DNA from: RGIG9151 sp963635575
Lineage (GTDB): Bacteria; Bacillota; Clostridia; TANB77; RGIG9151
DNA length: 7,954 nt
Reading direction: 5' to 3'
NCBI GenBank assembly: GCA_963635575.1
Contig: CAVHFU010000048.1
Coordinates: forward strand, 1-7,954
Of the stretch, positions 6,500-7,954 are shown in pieces. How positions within the stretch are numbered: position 1 is the stretch's first letter; each line of letters opens with the position of its first letter. The translations under genes were made by a program, and so were the position numbers. The notes beneath the pieces were generated by a model. The model ran no database searches and had not been told where the DNA came from. It saw only the letters and a program-made list of their open reading frames with translations.

Positions 6500-7825
6500 T
6501 TATTTACTCTTTTTTAAACAGCAAATAAAGAAACCGTCGGAATTATGCTTATTCGGCAATAATAGTAACATTCCGTCATTAATTCCACTTCTCCATTCGC
6601 TAGGAATTATGCTTTCATCAGTGCAAATCGAAAAGTCTTTGTTTTCATTTAAAAACCATTTTACAGTTTCATCATTTTCTTCACTTAAAATAGTGCATGT
6701 ACTATATAGTAAAACGCCACCCGGCTTTAAATACAAAGAAGCATTTTTAAGTATAGCCTTTTGCACTTTATTTATTTCGTCAATATCCTCTTTCTTCACT
6801 CTAAGCTTTATATCCGGTTTTTTACGAATTACTCCAAGTCCGGAGCAAGGCACATCTGCAACAATTTTATCAAATTTATTTTCAAATTCAGGTACAAACT
6901 CTGTTGCATCTCCAATTTTTATATTTATAGAATTAACTCCTAAACGTTTAGCTGTCTGACGTATAAGTTCTCCTCTGTGTTCATATAACTCCATAGCCGT
7001 AATTTTCGCCTTATCATTGGTAAGTTCAGCAATATGCGTAGTTTTACCACCAGGTGCAGCACAAATATCTAAAATTTCTTCACCTTCTTTAGGTTTTAGT
7101 AAATGTGCAACAAGAGCAGGAGCTTCGTCTTGAAAAGTAATAAGACCATTTTTAAATTCGGAAGAATGTAAGAACTCTCTGATACTGTCTACATATAAGA
7201 TATCTGAAAGTTTTCCAGGCTTCGAATTACTAAATTTCTTTAACATTTCTTCACGTGTAGTTTTTAATCTGTTAACACGAATGGTCTCATATCCTAAATT
7301 ATTATTTGCCTCTAATAATTTTAATGTTTCGTCATATTCGAACTGATTAATAAATCTATTTATAAGCCACCTAGGATAAGAATATTCTACTGAAAGTCTT
7401 TCTTCCTTATCCTTAATTTCATCTAGAAATACGTTTTTATCAGTTCTAGATACATTACGCAAAATCGCATTAGTAAAATTAGCAGATGACATATGACCAT
7501 ATTTTTTTGCCAATTTAACAGCTTCATTACAAACAGCCGAAACAGGTACTTTATCTAAAAAATAAATTTGATAAATTCCCATTCTAAGAATAGTTAAAAT
7601 AGGCAAAGCAATTTTATTAAAGCGAACTTTAGAACATTTTCTTATTATATAATCTTCAAAAATTTGATTAGAATTCGTGCCATATACAAGTTGTGTTACA
7701 AAATTCTTATCCATTTCATTTAATTCACTTTTATTTAATTCGTCATTTAAAATTATATTTACAAATACATCATCCGATTCAATTTTCATAAGTATATGTA
7801 AAGCTAATTCACGAGCAGATTTCAC
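6500..7825 (-). CDS. rsmB: 16S rRNA (cytosine-967-C5)-methyltransferase RsmB
   Basis: Methylates C967 (E. coli numbering) of 16S rRNA using S-adenosylmethionine. The 441-residue product has an N-terminal NusB-like helical RNA-binding domain (about 1-140), a linker, then the Rossmann methyltransferase core. SAM motif I is DICAAPGG (253-260). Motif IV is DVPCSGLG with Cys327, and motif VI is YSTCT with Cys377; these two cysteines match the releasing and nucleophilic residues of m5C RNA methyltransferases. Length and domain order are normal for RsmB. The frame is open to a GTG at 7834, but the ribosome binding site GAGGTGG (7831-7837) covers that codon, so the GTG at 7825, 5 bases downstream and giving an N-terminus starting (M)KSARELAL, is preferred. 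In many clostridia rsmB lies among def, fmt, priA and rlmN; none of these is here. It has its own promoter at 7845-7873. Confidence 0.95.
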   Translation of the reverse strand: MKSARELALHILMKIESDDVFVNIILNDELNKSELNEMDKNFVTQLVYGTNSNQIFEDYIIRKCSKVRFNKIALPILTILRMGIYQIYFLDKVPVSAVCNEAVKLAKKYGHMSSANFTNAILRNVSRTDKNVFLDEIKDKEERLSVEYSYPRWLINRFINQFEYDETLKLLEANNNLGYETIRVNRLKTTREEMLKKFSNSKPGKLSDILYVDSIREFLHSSEFKNGLITFQDEAPALVAHLLKPKEGEEILDICAAPGGKTTHIAELTNDKAKITAMELYEHRGELIRQTAKRLGVNSINIKIGDATEFVPEFENKFDKIVADVPCSGLGVIRKKPDIKLRVKKEDIDEINKVQKAILKNASLYLKPGGVLLYSTCTILSEENDETVKWFLNENKDFSICTDESIIPSEWRSGINDGMLLLLPNKHNSDGFFICCLKKSK

Positions 7826-7830
7826 ATTAA

Positions 7831-7837
7831 CCACCTC
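7831..7837 (-). promoter_or_regulatory. Ribosome binding site of rsmB
   Basis: GAGGTGG on the minus strand. It overlaps an in-frame GTG at 7832-7834 and lies 5 bases before the GTG at 7823-7825, so it decides the start in favour of the latter. Confidence 0.75.
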
Positions 7838-7844
7838 GGAATAA

Positions 7845-7873
7845 ATTATACGTAAAAATTAGCGAAATGACAA
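7845..7873 (-). promoter_or_regulatory. Sigma-A-type promoter of rsmB
   Basis: Minus-strand -35 TTGTCA (7868-7873, 5 of 6 to consensus) and perfect -10 TATAAT (7845-7850) with a 17-base spacer. Transcription would start near 7838, directly before the ribosome binding site, giving a very short leader of about 13 bases to the GTG at 7825. No terminator separates rsmB from the DUF255 gene, so this promoter probably serves both. Confidence 0.75.
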
Positions 7874-7905
7874 GTGAATATTACAAAACCTTCAATATCG
7901 TCTAA

Positions 7906-7954
7906 TTCATTTATGATAATGTCCTTATATATCATTTGAGAAAATGTCCTTCCA
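7906..7954. mobile_element. Putative insertion-sequence end with tandem repeats, right edge (partial)
   Basis: Two copies of a roughly 20-base unit ending in AATGTCCT lie 25 bases apart (7906-7925 and 7931-7950) and agree at 16 of 20 positions. The second is the inverted match (17 of 20) of the left-edge block at 30-49. A degenerate third unit may end at the CGTCTA of 7899-7904. Both edges read TGTC outward from the five-gene segment, as expected if an element of the same type lies beyond each side. No transposase is present, so identification as an insertion sequence is inference. The rsmB promoter begins about 30 bases away. Confidence 0.4.

Noticed and set aside
7868..7906. 12-codon plus-strand frame starting ATGACAAGT
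   Set aside because: Too short, no ribosome binding site, and overlaps the rsmB promoter.
7846..7935. 29-codon open frame on the minus strand, open upstream to the window edge, ending in the rsmB -10 box
   Set aside because: It runs through the repeat units and the promoter, has no ribosome binding site and resembles no protein I recognise; most likely chance.
1..7954. CRISPR array, tRNA, rRNA, toxin-antitoxin, defence or retron-like system
   Set aside because: No repeat-spacer arrays, no cloverleaf-like intergenic sequence and almost no unassigned space between five recognisable genes.

Overview
The window is an AT-rich stretch with five complete genes, all on the minus strand, so transcription runs from high to low coordinates. 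Low GC, strong GGAGG-type ribosome binding sites, sigma-A-like promoters and the protein families point to a Bacillota genome, most likely a clostridial one. This is inferred from style and family resemblance; there is no marker RNA to test it.

Layout in transcription order. The right edge (about 7900-7954) carries short repeats that look like the end of an insertion sequence. A strong promoter (7845-7873) then drives rsmB, a 16S rRNA cytosine-C5 methyltransferase (6500-7825, starting at a GTG downstream of the longest possible frame). Next, 51 bases past the rsmB stop, comes a thioredoxin-fold DUF255/COG1331 protein (4787-6448). Its start codon and ribosome binding site sit inside a hairpin, and it lacks an internal block usually present in the family. 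An intrinsic terminator (4755-4783) closes this unit. A second promoter (4693-4721), overlapped by a dyad that could be an operator, drives two ABC exporter half-transporters (2926-4653 and 1025-2926) that overlap by one base and together form an asymmetric heterodimeric exporter with one degenerate and one canonical ATP site. A YitT-family membrane protein (79-948) follows 64-76 bases later without a clear terminator or promoter in between. The left edge (1-55) carries the same kind of repeat as the right edge, in inverted orientation.

The genes do not form one pathway: rRNA modification, a redox/barrel protein of uncertain role, multidrug-type export, and a membrane protein of unknown substrate. 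The only firm functional unit is the ABC pair. I see no CRISPR array, tRNA, rRNA, toxin-antitoxin pair, defence system or biosynthetic cluster. The best leads are the hairpin enclosing the DUF255 start, the shortened DUF255 protein, the dyad over the exporter promoter, and the matching repeat ends that bracket the window. Those ends suggest the piece is a chromosomal segment lying between two copies of one insertion sequence, or an assembly contig that broke at them.
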